DNA of 64,000 bases, from positions 29,640,430-29,704,429 of the forward strand of contig CM030359.1 of the NCBI GenBank assembly GCA_017893485.1, read 5' to 3'. A model generated the notes under the pieces. That model searched no databases, was not told where the DNA came from, and was given only the letters and a program-made list of their open reading frames with translations. This stretch comes from Hemerocallis citrina (taxonomy: Eukaryota > Streptophyta > Magnoliopsida > Asparagales > Asphodelaceae). The translations under genes and the position numbers were made by a program. This document shows, one piece after another, positions 37,430-47,558 of the stretch (positions are counted from its first letter, which is position 1; each line of letters opens with the position of its first letter).

Positions 37430-37620
37430 AACTGGATGTCGAGATGGAAAACATACAACTAGACGTCAATGGAGGCAAATTGCAACTGGATATCGGGGAG
37501 GCAAAATGTGCAACCGAATATCCAGACGGCAACCTGCAACCTGATGTCAGGGAGGCAAACATGCAGCTTGATGTCGAGAAGGCAAGTCTACAGTTGGACA
37601 TCAATGAGGCAAACCCACAT
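37430..37620 (+). repeat. 27-bp (9-codon) tandem array in element E interior
   Basis: Seven units keep one open frame with the pattern QLDVxxxxL: QLDVEMENI, QLDVNGGKL, QLDIGEAKC, ATEYPDGNL, QPDVREANM, QLDVEKASL, QLDINEANP. A homologous array in the same unit order lies on the minus strand of element C at 54195-54385, where it has decayed. The period does not fit a heptad coiled coil. Whether it was once part of a protein or is a minisatellite under RNA-level constraint is open. Confidence 0.75.
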
Positions 37621-38568
37621 TAAAGAATTTCTACTATAATAACCCCAATAATGTTTTATGTGTATATTACTTATCAATGTCTTATTCTTTTGTACTGATT
37701 CATACCATTTTATGAGAATTTCAAACTTAACCCATTACTGATTTGTTTTACTCAATTTTCTTTAACCATTGTTACTCTATATTTCTTTAAATCCGTTTGA
37801 TACACTCTCGTATCTTATCTTGCTCACTTGTATTATTTTTGGAATTTGGTCCTTCTGGTTTCTTGGTACAACTTCTGCTCTCCTTCGCATTTCCTCTATT
37901 CATAACAATATTTTAATTTTCACTTAATTTTTATTAGATTCTCTAAATCTACATACTACCCAAATTATTTTGTACGTCTTTATTTTATTCTTTCTTAATA
38001 TTGTCCTTTTGGGATTTTTATTTCGTTATGTCCATTTTTTCAAGTATTATGTGTTTAACAAGTTTTTCTGATCGATCAATTCTTACTTTTGACTATTTCT
38101 TTTACTAATTGCTAATTGATATTTCAAGAATTTTACTTATATAATGAAACTAATGGTAAAGAAATATTTTCTTTATGACATTTTATTTATACAAATTACA
38201 CTTTACGTTTCCATGTAATTTGAGCTCGTATAGTTGATTCTACTCTACTTGTGATTACAAAATTTTATGTTTGTGTTAAGATTGGATACATCAACTATAT
38301 GTGGTCTAAGCTTTCGTTCTTCTAGGAGAATAGTCTTACTATTTTTTTTTGCGTTTTGGGATTTATTGTGCATTCTATTGGATTTTCGATCCTCTGCCAT
38401 GTTAGTTTTCACCTTTTCTCTTTGAGATATAATTATATGTTATTTGTGTTTTTTCTTAGTAATTAAATTCAATTATAAAAATAATGATGGAGTAAGTTTT
38501 CGAAACTATCTTATAAGTTTTGTATTTTATTTCTTGCCTTAGAGAAGTTCTGAGGACAGAACTTTCCT

Positions 38569-38581
38569 AAGGGGGGAGTGA
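38569..38581 (+). other. Polypurine tract of element E
   Basis: AAGGGGGGAGTGA directly abuts the 3' LTR start at 38582. Confidence 0.85.
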
Positions 38582-41500
38582 TGTAGTACCCCGTATTTTC
38601 AAACATTATTTTAAAGATTTGAAAATGAATTAAAAAGACTTTCTGGAGATTTAATAAATATTTTCTGAAGGTTTATCTTTTTACACGTGCGAAACACGTG
38701 CAAATATTTTTGGTGTAAATATACAATTTTATATTTTTTTAATAAGTTCTCATACTTATTATGGAGTATATTCTAAATTTTGGGATTTTTCTGAGTAGAT
38801 AAACTATTTTTATAAATATCTTGAAAGAGAGGGGCTTTTATGTAAAAAGCCGTTTGGATCTGAAATAAATTATAAAAATTCGTTTTTACTGATTTTTGGG
38901 CGTTCCATGATCATCATTTAAATTAAAGTATATTTAAATTTTATTTGGAGTCGATTTGGTAAAGATCTATACAAATATGGAGTTTTTGCAAATATGGAAT
39001 TTATGTAGAATCTTGTGCAAATGTTTTTCTGGAAAGTAAAAGTCAGATATTTTGATTGAAAAATATAATATGTATTATTAGATATTATTTCTGATTTTTC
39101 TGGATTTTAATGAATATTTTATGATGTATTTGCAAATATTACAAAAGGGAGGGCTTTTGTGCAAAATCGCTAGCCTAAGTTGTAAATCCGGATTTTTCTT
39201 ATTTACTGGGCTGTTCTGGATTTCTGGACAACTCAGTGATAGGAAGATTGGATTTGGTTTTGATTTAGTTAACTTATTTTAACTAAGGAAGGTTATATAT
39301 GTAAAGTAATAAATTGAGAAGGATTCTTTTGCAAAAGTATTTCTAAAACCCTAATTCCTTATTTCCGGCCTGTATAAAAGAGGGTGTGCAGCCGTCATTC
39401 GCTGCACAACACAAGTTTTATTATATTTCTATTTTCTTGGTGATTGAAAAGGAGATCTTGAATTCTTTGCAAAAGAGGGGATTCTTCATCGTGGTTCGTA
39501 ATATTCGCTTGATCTCTCCAACTATGTGAGTGACATTATTTTGTTTTATTTGTTTTGTGTATGTTGTAGGTGAATGAAATAATTGTTTGTTGTTTTGTTT
39601 GCTTTCTTTGATTTGTGTATAACGTATGAGAATGATATGAATGTTTAGATTGATTTGGATGTTGAATATGTAAGTTGGATGGATGAACGAAAAATTGGAT
39701 CACCGAGAAGAACCCTAGATATTTGCATGAGAATGATGTTAGATCTGTTGAGAACCTAATATAAATTATTGGTAGGCTAAAAATATTGGATTTTCGTTGC
39801 GAACAGTCGACTGGTAACTATTAGCAGTCGACTGCTGCTGCTTAGATTATATTTTCTTAAAATGTTGGATTATTGTTGATTTGATTGAGTTTAATAGATG
39901 TCACGCATTAATTAAATTAAAGATGAGATTTTTGGACTATTGGTGAGTTGGATGAAAACAACTTGACCATGTTGAGGATAAATTTGTTTTGTTCATGAAT
40001 CAACTATAGAGAATAGTTGAGATTTAGTTGAGGAATTTTGTGAATGATTAATGGTTTAGAGGACCATATTTTGAGGATTTGAATTATGAGGATTTAAAAT
40101 GGGGATTTGTGATTTTTGTAAAAGATGTTTTTTGGACTTGGATTTCTCAAATGCTAAGTTTAAATATATTTATTTTGGTATTAATAAGATTTGGAAAATA
40201 ATACAAAGTTATTTTGTTATATGACTGATTCTTAAAAACCCTAGTTTTGACATATGTACGACCTAAATTCTTCAGACTGTAGGCCGACAGTCGACTGGTA
40301 CGACCTTTCAGTCGACTGATATGACCCAGCTGCTACGATCTTTAGTTTTCTTGAAATTGGGTTCTGGACGGTCGACTGACGACTTTTACAGTCGACTGGT
40401 ACCACTCAGAATATTTTCTTAAAGATTACTGGAATTTCTCTCTGATAAGTCGACTTATGACTTTTATAAGTCAACTTATAACACTTAGAATATTTTCTTA
40501 AAGATTATTGGAATTTCTCTTTGATAAGTCGACTTATGACTTTTATAAGTCAACTTATAACACTTAGAATATTTTCTTAAAGATTGCTGGAATTTCTCTC
40601 TGATAAGTCGACTTATGACTTTTATAAGTCAACTTATAACACTTAGAATATTTTCTTAAAGATTACTGGAATTTCTCTCTGGTAAGTCGACTTATGACTT
40701 TTTAAGTCGACTTATATTCTCTGGTAAGTCGACTTATGACTTCTAAAGTCAACTTAAAACACTCTGGTAAGTCGACTTATGTCTTTTATAAGTCAACTTA
40801 TAACCCTTAGATCATTTTCTTAAAATCATGGAACTTTCCTTCTGGATAGTCGACTTATGCTTTCTATAGTCGACTGGTACTGATGTATCCTTATATCATA
40901 TCTAAGAACGTTCTTTCAAATGATTGATCTCCGGGGTCGGGTATATTCTGCGGTATTGAGAGTCATTGATCTCCGGGGTCGGGTATATTCTGCGGTATTG
41001 AGAGTCACTGATAGTGATTGATAGCCGGGTATTCGATCTGCGGTGTTTAGAGTGATTGATAGCCGGGTATCCGATCTGCGTTGTTGAAAGTGATTAATCT
41101 CCGGGGTCGGGTATATTCTGCGATATTGAGAGCCATTGATCTCCGGGGTTGGGTATATTCTGCGGTATTGAGAGTCACTAAAAGTGATTGATAGCCGGGT
41201 ATCTGATCTGCGGTATTGAGAGTGATTGATAGCCGGGTATCCGATCTGCAGTGTTGAATATTTTGATCTATAACTACTTATACAGATTCGTTAAGTAATT
41301 AAATAACCCAAAAGATTATAAGGATAGGCACTAGTGGTGATATGATGAACGGGAGCATGGGTTATGGACCTCAGTATGATCCGCGGTGTTGAAAGTTATT
41401 GATCTCCGGGGTCGGGTATATTCTGCGGTATTGAGAGTCAATGATCTCCGGGGTCGGGTATATTCTGCGGTATTGAGAGTCACTAAAAGTGATTGATAGC

Positions 41501-42335
41501 CGGGTATCCGATCTGCGGTGTTGAGAGTGATTGATAGCCGGGTATCCGATCTGCGGTGTTGAGAGTGATTGATCTCCGGGGGTCGAGGCGACGCACATGT
41601 GGTATTCTTGTGATGAGGTGTCATTGCTCGTTTATTGGGCATGGGCTAATACTCACAGTTTATCGTTATCTCGTAGTAGTCATCGTGTTAGGATTAGTTG
41701 CATAGCGGGGATTGAACCCTATAATGTGGAGGCGTTAAGGACTTGCACCGGACCTATGTAGAATGGGATGCATAGACTCCGACAAGTACGCATTAGAGAG
41801 TCCGCATATAGAAATTGTGTTTTCTTGACTTGGTTTTATGCATGTGGTTTCCTATTTTCTACACTTGACACTTAGTTTAGTTTCACTTGTTGTTTACATA
41901 TTTCCTTGCTACGTCATATTTTATGTATTCTTGTTTATTATATGTTGTTTAAGAATCCATGCTTAATGTTCATTTATGTTGTTTGCTTTTATGTCACTCA
42001 CACCATTTATGGCTGACCCCTTTAGTTTTGGGGATTAGGGATCATCTCTAGCCTCATGTGTTACAGGTTGTTGCTTAGAGCTTGGAGGTTTGGATGTTTG
42101 AGATAAATTGATGTAATAGAGCTTTTGTATAATATTTTGTAAAGAAAAGTGTTGTCAAAAGAATGTTGTAATTCAAGGTGTTTTGTATTCCGCTATGTTT
42201 GTGAGATTGTTGTAATAAAAGTTTGGAATAAAAATTATTGTATTTTTGGGCTATGAGTACTATTACATTGAAGTTGATGCTGGGATTGTGCCACGTATTT
42301 TCTAAGATATTATATTAGAAATTCGGGGAGCTACA
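38582..42335 (+). repeat. Element E 3' LTR (3754 bp)
   Basis: It begins TGTAGTACCCCGTATTTTC and ends TTCGGGGAGCTACA. It follows the same internal order as the 5' LTR: TATA box 39373-39379, donor-like GTGAGT 39526-39531, palindrome arrays 39803-39840 and 40268-40885, tandem units 40920-41575, conserved block 41701-41803. It carries one extra 38-bp unit near 41220. In one unit the GTCGAC of the 5' LTR's GTAGAC position is intact. Confidence 0.93.
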
Positions 42336-42340
42336 GCCCC

Positions 42341-43216
42341 TACATTTATGCAGCTCAAGCTTTTCACTTTTACTTTCAAGAAATCGGTTGGTTAGGTTAG
42401 CAAAGAAAGTGAACCAATCGATTTCTTTTTCGTCATATATAAAGATGTCTGTTTGAGCGCCGGGCTGACCCTCTCCGCCCTTACGGGGAGGGGAATACTT
42501 TTTCTCCTTTGAATTTATCAAAACAAAAATGGAACAATGTTCCATTTTTCAATGAGCATTTTATCATAAAACTTATGCATTTCTGAAGGAAGGTAGGCGA
42601 TCCTTTTATTCGGAAACTTGTTTAGTGGATCGTCTCGCGCAGGAAGTAGAAATCGTTGCTATACTTTTTCATGAAGAATTTGCATGTGTGAATCTTTCTG
42701 AAATGAAACGTTTGATTATGGCGCGTGAGTATGCTCTTTCTCCTCTTAGCCTTGCTGCCTTCCGGTCCAATCACTAAGAAAAAAGAAAAAAGACTTCGCA
42801 TTAAGTTTTCCATTTTTGTCTATTCCGCCCGGAATTCTCCTTTGTTGCCATTCCTATTACTAGCGACAAGCTGCTCTACTTAGCTATGTCGCAGATTCTT
42901 AGTCAAATGTTTGATACAGTCTTCTGTTCCTCCTCATACGGCTTACGCAGTGATCGGAATAGAGAGATTGAATGTAGGGCAACTGAAGGTAGCCGATACT
43001 GAAACGGGGGAAGAACAAAGTTATTCTATCGTGATTTTTCGTAGAATAATAAGCAAAAGTGGTGCCCGCAACACTCAACTCCAAGATAGAACACGGAGAG
43101 CGGGAAAAAGGCAGTTCCCCATCATTTATTTCTGGGGTAGAACCCCAGCGAATCTGAACCTTAGGCCAAAGAAGTCTCTTTGATCTTTTCGGGAGCAGTC
43201 AAACATAGAAAGCAAA
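42341..43216. other. Mitochondrial-type sequence upstream of atp6 (NUMT, right tract)
   Basis: The sequence joins the middle tract once E and one GCCCC are removed. It is the 5' flank of atp6. A 90-codon frame at 42911-43183 ends 33 bp before the atp6 start; it matches nothing I know and may be chance or a small mitochondrial ORF co-transcribed with atp6. Other frames are short and unrecognised. Confidence 0.5.
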
Positions 43217-44117
43217 ATGATGGCAGAGTTATTCAGGACATTTTGTCTGGAAATACGAAATGAGAAAATAGACTATCTTCAAGATCTTCAGGAAAGAGCA
43301 AGAATGAGTGCTGAAAGGAGTATCGAGGACGGAGACAGCCCACTTGAACAATTTGCCATTCACCCATTCATTATGATGAAGATAGGCAACTTTTATTTCC
43401 CATTCACAAATCCATCCTTGTCTATGCTGCTCACTCTCGGTTTGGTCCTACTTCTTATTTTTTTTGTTTCGAAAAAGGGAGGGGGAAAGTCAGTGCCAAA
43501 TGCTTGGCAATCCTTGGTAGAGCTTATTCATGATTTCGTGACGAACCCGGTAAACGAACAAATAAGTGGTCTTTCCGGAAATGTTAAACAAAAGTTTTCC
43601 CCTCGCATCTCGGTCACTTTTCCTTTTTCGTTATTTCGTAATCCCCAGGGTATGATACCTTTTAGCTTCACAGTAACAAGTCATTTTCTCATTACTTTGG
43701 CTCTCTCATTTTCTATTTTTATAGGCATTACGATCGTTGGATTTCAAAGACATGGGCTTCATTTTTTTTAGCTTCTCATTACCCGCAGGAGTCCCACTGC
43801 CATTAGCACCTTTTTTAGTACTCCTTGAGCTAATCCCTCATTGTTTTTGTGCATTAAGCTCAGGAATACGTTTATTTGCTAATATGATGGCCGGTCATAG
43901 TTCAGTAATGATTTTAAGTGGGTTTGCTTGGACTATGCTATTTATGAATAATCTTCTTTATTTCATAGGAGATCTTGGTCCTTTATTTATAGTTCTAGCA
44001 TTAACTGGTCCAGAATTAGGTGTAGCTATATCACAAGCTCATGTTTCTACGATCTCAATCTGTATTTACTTGAATGATGCTACAAATCTCCATCAAAATG
44101 AGTCATTTCATAATTGA
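43217..44117 (+). pseudogene. atp6: atp6 (ATP synthase subunit a), frameshifted NUMT copy
   Basis: ATP6 forms the proton channel of the mitochondrial F0 sector. A plant-type N-terminal extension (from ATG 43217) precedes the core, which begins SPLEQFAIHPF. Family segments follow: FTNPSLSMLLTLGLVLL, PNAWQSLVELIHDFV, NEQISGLSGNVKQKF, SHFLITLALSFSIFIGITIV. In the T run at 43762-43769 the frame is lost and TAG follows at once; the rest continues one frame over from FSFSLPAGVPLPLAPF through ALSSGIRLFANMMAGHSS, including the essential Arg in GIRLFANM, to a stop at 44117. A one-base T insertion explains it. The C-terminal part is also off frame near 44095, and Gln in the usual EQKRGAD end has become TAA. 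Other changes (K to M after SSV, D to N in MNN) support decay. Confidence 0.93.
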
Positions 44118-44814
44118 ATAAAAACGAGGAGCCGATCAACACCTGAACCGCATGGAGAGCCGATTTGACCACTTGGAGGAGGCGATCATGAAGATCGTGC
44201 AATCGGGTATCCGATAGAATGAATCTGCCTTCTTACTGCTGCCTGATTATTATACGATACGAAATTTTGAGAGAGAATGGAACGAAAGACATCGCATTAT
44301 GAAAGAGATTGACCGAGAAAAAAGGAGACGCCCGAAGGAAGGGTTCGCTTACTTACATGGGATTAGATGTGTATTCGTCGAGCAACTCAAACTATACCAC
44401 GTACGACTCGTGCTTCTGTCAAGAGAAGCACTTGCCTTCAATCGACCTACACGCCATCAGACATCTAAGGAAAAGGCACACGAAACCTTCTATGACCTTC
44501 GAAAAGGGGTCAATGGGTCTCTATTCCCCCGAGCAGGCTCTGTGTTGACCTCTGGTTAGGCAAGTAAGCTGGTTCCGGAATTGGAGCTGTAGTAGGAGCT
44601 TGAGTAGAAGGAGCAAGACCTATTCCAATATCTTGTGCTAACTCGAACTAATATATCTGGCGTTGCTTTAAGGGCTTAACTAAATAATGGTAGCTGGCCT
44701 TTCAAATAAAAATTAAAATGAAGTAAAGCAGAGGGCAGGCGGCTTGGTAAGCAAGCAACCCTCTGCTTACCAAGTCGGCGAGTGGATAGGCAGGGTAGTG
44801 GGAGGAACCCTTTA
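44118..44814. other. Downstream flank of atp6, end of the mitochondrial tract
   Basis: The out-of-frame remnant of the atp6 C-terminus runs to about 44140. Overlapping frames of 79-86 codons at 44299-44559 are unrecognised. A perfect 11-bp hairpin lies at 44743-44774. Similarity to the LTR of element A becomes visible from about 44820-44860; the exact junction cannot be fixed by eye. Confidence 0.5.
44743..44774. terminator. Perfect 11-bp stem-loop downstream of atp6
   Basis: CTTGGTAAGCA and TGCTTACCAAG flank a 10-nt loop. Such hairpins often mark 3' ends of plant mitochondrial transcripts. It lies about 630 bp after the atp6 stop, so the link to atp6 is only a suggestion. Confidence 0.45.
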
Positions 44815-46092
44815 AATCACCTGAGTGGTTGGAGTGAGTCTTGGATTAGAGTGATGAATATGTACATTGCATTAGTACTAGCAGACCATAGTCGGGTGTT
44901 GTACTTTTTCTGTCGTAGGGATACAGATTTGGTTCTCAGGTTTTGAGTTCGCGGGTCTCGTATCTCGATCTGTTAATTCCCAAAGAGCTAGGGTAAGGAA
45001 CAAGAGAGGCGCACCTGTCGGATAGGGGGATTTAACTCTCAAGGCCATCATGTTCCTATGCGCGTGGGTTTTGTTTTTGATTCATTGACGTCATGGGTAC
45101 ATGGTTTTGTACCAAAAGGTTTTTTAAGACTTTTGAGTGAGGTCCGTGCACGGGTACTAAGTGGCAAACACGACCACCACTTTAGGGACTACAGTAAGGG
45201 GCTAGTCCGAATGACTGCAACCTCCTCAGACACGGAAATCTATTGGGAACAGGATGAGCACAAGAGTATGATGCATGGCGAGGGATTGAACCCTACAATC
45301 AGGAGAGGGGAACTCTTTGGAAAGTATGTGGTATGGGATGCATATGTTTCTATTGAAGTTGATTTTGGGGAAGCATGTAGTATGAGATGCATACGTTCCC
45401 AAATGAATTGCATTAGAGTAGGTACATCGTATGCATTCCTTGTTTTGTGCATTAGATTAGGCCATGTCATACTTTGATATGGAACGTATGTAGTATGGGA
45501 TGCATGCGAATCCAGAGTTCCAAAGTCTTGCTTGCATTAGAATAAGGCATGTGACTGGTGCATTTAGTTGTTAGATCATGGCATACACGAACACTAGAGA
45601 ATTGGGATACATGTTTCTTTTCTTATTCAAGATGGTTTGTGGTTGCCAGTTTGGAGATCGCTGTTTCTTATCTGCATTGCGTTAGTAGAATTACTGACGT
45701 TCCCCACCTTTTAGGTACCGGTCTTACCTTTCGAGTAGGTGCAGAAATATCAGAGTCACGCAGCGGAAGACTCAAGCCGAGGGGCAAGTTCAAAGGAAGC
45801 AGAATGACCACTCAGCGGAGCTTCGGCGGTGATCAGTCGATTACCATTCCGGGAGACAGCTGATAGCTTTACAGGAGGAGTTGGTAAATATTTTATAATA
45901 AGATGTAATGAGTTAATGTAATTTGTATTCTTGTTCAAGAACAGGATATTGGTTGTAATTGATGATGTAATGATCTTATTTGGAAATAAAAGGTTTTTAA
46001 ATTTTCGTGTTATTACTGTGTTGAGATGCATTTGAAGGCAAAGATTCTGGTTGCGTCACGGATGTCCGGTAACGGGGATCCGGGGCATTACA
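44815..46092 (+). repeat. Element D 5' LTR, 5' end missing
   Basis: It ends CGGGGCATTACA at 46092, four bases before the PBS. Similarity to the reverse complement of the A LTRs is clear from about 44860 (ATTGCATTAGTACTA, GTCGGGTGTTGTAC). Positions 45275-45520 hold the conserved block, with GGGATTGAACCCTAC and several copies of GTATGGGATGCAT. The promoter half of the LTR is absent. Confidence 0.75.
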
Positions 46093-46096
46093 AAAG

Positions 46097-46108
46097 TGGT
46101 ATCAGAGC
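46097..46108 (+). other. Primer binding site of element D (initiator tRNA-Met)
   Basis: TGGTATCAGAGC follows the LTR end by four bases. Confidence 0.9.
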
Positions 46109-46310
46109 CGACTTCAAGTTGCAGGCTAATGCAGTAGGAAATTTGACTTAAAATACCAATTAGTTGGGTTTAGTTTGGATTGCAGGAAGGTCAAAACCAT
46201 GATTATTGCACTTTCCCACTTATGTTTATGATCTTCCCTACATCCAGAACTAACCCTGTGTGTTCTTTCTTTGAAGAGCATCCAGAAGAATCAGAAACAA
46301 CCACCTTGGA

Positions 46311-47302
46311 ATGGCTGAGGGCGAAGGCAGTAGGACCAAAGGCACCAACTTCAATGTTGAAGCAAAGTTTACCCGTGTATACCAGATGATAGGAGCATTT
46401 GTGGAAGCTAGCAGAAACCAAGCACCGCCAAAGGGAACATCAGGAGTTGCTGCACCTGCAGACTCGATAAAGATGGTGGAGTCGTTCAACAGGATGAAAC
46501 TTCCAGTCTTCGAAGGACAAACTGACCCAACAGCTGCTGATGACTGGATACGTCAGGTGGGAATGGTATTCAAAGTAATGATGACTCCAGAAGACAGCAA
46601 GGTTCATCTGGCCACAATCTTGTTGGAGAAGGATGTCGGAGTTTGGTGGCAGCCCGTGAAGCGTGGTCTTAGAGAAGGTCCAATCACTTGGGAAGATTTT
46701 CTTGAAGATTTTTGGCAGCACTATTTTTCCATGGATGTGCAGGAAGAAAAGGCAATGGAGTTCCACAACTCGAAGCAATGAAATATGTCTATTAAGGAAT
46801 ATGAGACAAATTTCTCCCAGCTGTCACAATATGCACCAGAGATGGTTCAGGAGGAAGCAAAGAAGACCTAGAGGTTTAAGCAAGGGCTAAGGCCTAGACT
46901 GAGGTCGAGGATGGTTCTGTTAGGCATCCGCCGATTCGACAAGCTAGTAAGGCGAGCTGCAGTAACAGAAATGGATATGAGACAGAGTCAAAGCGAGGTC
47001 GAGACGAAGAAAAAGAGGAAGAAGTATATTCTCACCCCTGACCATGACAAGCGGAACTCAACTCATGAGTCCAGAAAGCTTAAAGAGACTAGCCAGATGG
47101 TGGTGTGTACTTTTGTAAGGAACATGGTCATTTCAAGAGTCAATGCTCAAAAAGAGCCCGGACAAACACTTGCTATAACTGTGGAGAAGCCGGGCACAAG
47201 AAAACGAATTGTCCACAACTGCAGGGGGACCCCTATGACCAGTTACGGAAGGTGGTCGATAAAGGGAAGAAGCCTGTTCGCCAGGGACGAACTTCAGCTT
47301 AA
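46311..47302 (+). pseudogene. gag: Ty3/gypsy gag of element D, broken by a stop and a frameshift
   Basis: Gag is read from ATG 46311 (MAEGEGSRTKG). A typical entry to the capsid-like domain, MKLPVFEGQTDPTAADDWI, is followed by ITWEDFLEDFWQHYF and EKAMEFHNSKQ. TGA at 46779-46781 replaces a Gly codon (A has QGNMS), after which the frame continues with NMSIKEYETNFSQLSQYAPE; a second stop (TAG) follows near 46869. A one-base shift near 47105 leads to two zinc knuckles, CKEHGHFKSQC (first Cys lost to the shift) and CYNCGEAGHKKTNC, then KKPVRQGRTSA and the stop. Two knuckles and no protease or polymerase follow. Gag is the only protein this family carries. Confidence 0.9.
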
Positions 47303-47541
47303 CTGGAAAGAAGTGTGAAGTTGTGCATGGTCCAGGATAGTAATATATTTTGTTAGTTGCATTTTTGCAAGCCATGAATGACGAACTTGTAATGTGTTTT
47401 GTAGCAAGATATTATGACTTTTTATAAAGTATCAAAGTTTTTGGGCATTTGGTCATCTTTTGTCTTGTGCTTATTTTATTAAGTGTTTGGGATAAGGCAT
47501 AAAGCTGAAATTTTTGCCTTCTCCTTGGTAAGCCCCATTTT

Positions 47542-47558
47542 CTTCTAAGGAGGGAGTG
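47542..47558 (+). other. Internal polypurine tract copy after gag in element D
   Basis: CTTCTAAGGAGGGAGTG, identical to the internal copy in A (15313-15329). It lies 240 bp after the gag stop and just before the tandem array. Confidence 0.75.

Larger units (their letters stand above)
35570..38581 (+). other. Element E interior, non-coding
   Basis: This is about 3 kb of AT-rich, pyrimidine-biased plus strand. No gag, protease, reverse transcriptase or integrase motif can be read. It opens with the PBS and closes with the polypurine tract. A sense frame of 78 codons at 37387-37623 is built from a 9-residue repeat. Frames at 36873-37118 and 37067-37366 are low-complexity hydrophobic translations of T-rich sequence and are not convincing genes. 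Confidence 0.8.
31853..42335 (+). mobile_element. Element E: complete non-coding LTR element with 3.7-kb LTRs (LARD type)
   Basis: The element is bounded by the target duplication GCCCC (31848-31852 and 42336-42340). Order: 5' LTR 31853-35569, PBS, 3012-bp interior, polypurine tract, 3' LTR 38582-42335. The interior is AT-rich and has no gag or pol reading in any frame; its only coding-like stretch is a 27-bp array at 37430-37620. This fits large retrotransposon derivatives, non-autonomous elements mobilised by enzymes from relatives. I count about a dozen differences over the first 450 aligned LTR bases, so insertion was fairly recent. It inserted into mitochondrial-derived DNA beside the atp9-like ORF. 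Confidence 0.93.

Noticed and set aside
35570..38581. Degraded pol genes in the interior of E
   Set aside because: No reverse transcriptase, integrase or protease motif could be read in any frame, and the T-rich plus strand gives only low-complexity hydrophobic translations.
42911..43183. 90-codon frame just upstream of atp6 as a gene
   Set aside because: No recognised family, no clear start signal, and it sits in decaying DNA; noted only in the description of that region.
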